The position numbers and the translations under genes are program-made. Source: Leptospira neocaledonica (GTDB lineage: Bacteria; Spirochaetota; Leptospiria; Leptospirales; Leptospiraceae). Taken from it: 64,000 nucleotides of DNA. The stretch lies in NCBI RefSeq assembly GCF_002812205.1, contig NZ_NPEA01000006.1:62001-126000 (forward strand), given 5' to 3'. The notes beneath the pieces are model-generated. The model saw only the letters and a program-made list of their open reading frames with translations, ran no database searches and had not been told where the DNA came from. The number at the start of each line of letters is the position of its first letter. Position 1 is the stretch's first letter. Positions 63,117 through 64,000 of this stretch are shown here, one piece after another.

Positions 63117-64000
63117 TTATCGGGAAGAATGGTGAGTCAGGATCAACCTTCCCAGTTCTGCTCCGATCAAATTCGGCATATTATAAAAGTTTTCGGAAGT
63201 GATTTGGATGGAATCCGGAAATAAATGCTCCGCAATATATCTGCGGCCCAGTCCCACACCCAAAAACACGTAATTTTTATTCGAATGTTTAAGGATCTCT
63301 GCCTTTAGACGTTTATTGTCTCGGGATTGGATCTCCTGTTCGATCTCCGTTTTACCCCTTTGTCCCCTAAAGTCCGAAATCATTACCAGTATTTTCGTCT
63401 GTGCCTCCGGGGAAAAGTAGGATTCTATCTGTTCCAAGAGCTGGTATTCTTCGATCGAGTCCCCTTGCCAGTCCGAACGGAGGGAGTCGAACATTTCCTC
63501 TTCCTTTTTGGAATCGAAGTATTCGTCCATTCGTTTCACTTGGACTAGATCGATCCTGTCTTTTCGGTTCATTCTATCAGAATAAGCTGTTACGGAGAAG
63601 TTTACGTCATGTTCATCCAGGATATGAGCACTGGAGAGCATAGCGGATAATGTAGCGACTGAATATTCGAAGTTGAAGATCCTACGGGACTTGGAAACCA
63701 GGAAGGCAACTTCTACACCTTTTAGTTTTTCTTCGTCCTTATCGATGGTGGTCTTATCGAATACCTTAGAGTCCCCTTTTCCGGAGAGAAATGAAATATA
63801 TTTTCGAGTGTCAATTCTCGAACCTTCGCTTCTATACATCCGGTTGATGTCTATCTCAGGATCAAAAAGTCTTTCCAGGTTCAGTTCCACTTCTTCCAAA
63901 CTGCGCCCGAAAACTTCCTTAAATTCTTTGATGCTTGTTTGGATTGTGTATTCCCAAAGTATCCTGCGTTTTGCTAAGAATGCTTTGTATAATTCTTCCG
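63117..64000 (-). CDS. vWA-fold (DUF58-like) protein, N-terminus beyond the window
   Basis: The frame stays open to the right edge, so the start is outside; 294 residues are visible. The visible part begins helical (EELYKAFLAKRRILWEYTIQ), then has a vWA-like core: VEVAFLVSKSRRIFNFEYSVATL, VNFSVTAYSDRMN and KILVMISDFRGQ. The metal site is not kept: the DxSxS position reads LVSKS. This fits DUF58-type proteins, often partners of MoxR ATPases, which would be expected upstream. Metal-independent interaction role likely. Confidence 0.65.
   Translation of the reverse strand, partial: EELYKAFLAKRRILWEYTIQTSIKEFKEVFGRSLEEVELNLERLFDPEIDINRMYRSEGSRIDTRKYISFLSGKGDSKVFDKTTIDKDEEKLKGVEVAFLVSKSRRIFNFEYSVATLSAMLSSAHILDEHDVNFSVTAYSDRMNRKDRIDLVQVKRMDEYFDSKKEEEMFDSLRSDWQGDSIEEYQLLEQIESYFSPEAQTKILVMISDFRGQRGKTEIEQEIQSRDNKRLKAEILKHSNKNYVFLGVGLGRRYIAEHLFPDSIQITSENFYNMPNLIGAELGRLILTHHSSR

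Overview
This window reads as chromosome of a spirochaete of the genus Leptospira, probably a saprophytic or environmental lineage. The reasons are: moderate GC content; a spirochaete FlaA-like sheath protein and a FlgM gene; lipoproteins with loose spirochaetal lipoboxes (LTLYC, FFASC, YITGC); a DUF1577 protein; a DUF115/Maf-like motility-associated protein; and many proteins that I can place only as leptospiral. It is core chromosome, densely coded on both strands. I see no prophage, insertion sequence, integron or CRISPR array. The one classical accessory module is a VapBC-type toxin-antitoxin pair.

Layout. 0-1.9 kb: the ribosomal operon rpsF-ssb-rpsR-rplI (minus strand) with its promoter and leader. 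1.9-2.5 kb: vapBC. 2.5-6.2 kb: purU, a DASS/SLC13 anion transporter and a CapA-like lipoprotein. 6.4-7.3 kb: two hsp20 genes behind two CIRCE elements. 7.4-11.8 kb: a copper-flavoured operon made of a cupredoxin/beta-helix/membrane lipoprotein, a small membrane paralogue of its tail, a two-domain multicopper oxidase and SCO1. 12-20.2 kb: a DUF1577-rluA-nhaC run and a run of tandem-retropepsin lipoprotein, mnmA and an ATP-grasp/FMN-oxidase fusion. 20.3-25 kb: a diguanylate cyclase, initiator tRNA, proC, a YggS gene and a FlaA-like gene. 25-38.6 kb: HAD phosphatase, waaA, nadE, rsmI, flgM, a degenerate Fe-ADH, bactofilin, recJ, pcnB, an M23 peptidase and lgt. 38.9-46.5 kb: dsbD-like, alginate-export-type porin, glnA with a sigma-54 promoter, and unknowns. 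46.6-53.6 kb: tRNA-Met, a Cys-rich secreted protein, smc-thiG-thiH and the DUF115 protein. 53.7-59.3 kb: srkA, heme oxygenase, MFS, EAL and EamA genes. 59.4-64 kb: plsY, der, smpB and a vWA-like protein cut by the window edge.

Themes. Several genes touch cyclic-di-GMP (GGDEF, EAL and PilZ-like DUF1577). Others concern motility (FlaA-like, FlgM, DUF115), envelope biogenesis (waaA, lgt, plsY, M23, bactofilin, porin), copper and heme handling, and translation or RNA quality control (rsmI, rluA, mnmA, smpB, der, pcnB).

The most interesting items are: a fusion of an amino-acid-ligase-like ATP-grasp half to an FMN hydroxyacid oxidase half; an SMC protein that appears to have no hinge domain; an Fe-ADH homologue that has lost most of its metal ligands; a blue-copper/beta-helix/membrane fusion operon; sigma-54 (glnA) and sigma-28 (flgM) promoter matches with exact spacing; a glutamine synthetase in which the adenylylation tyrosine is phenylalanine; a hairpin that swallows the srkA start codon; and a dispersed intergenic repeat family built on CTCTGTG words. 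All family assignments come from reading motifs. No database search was run.
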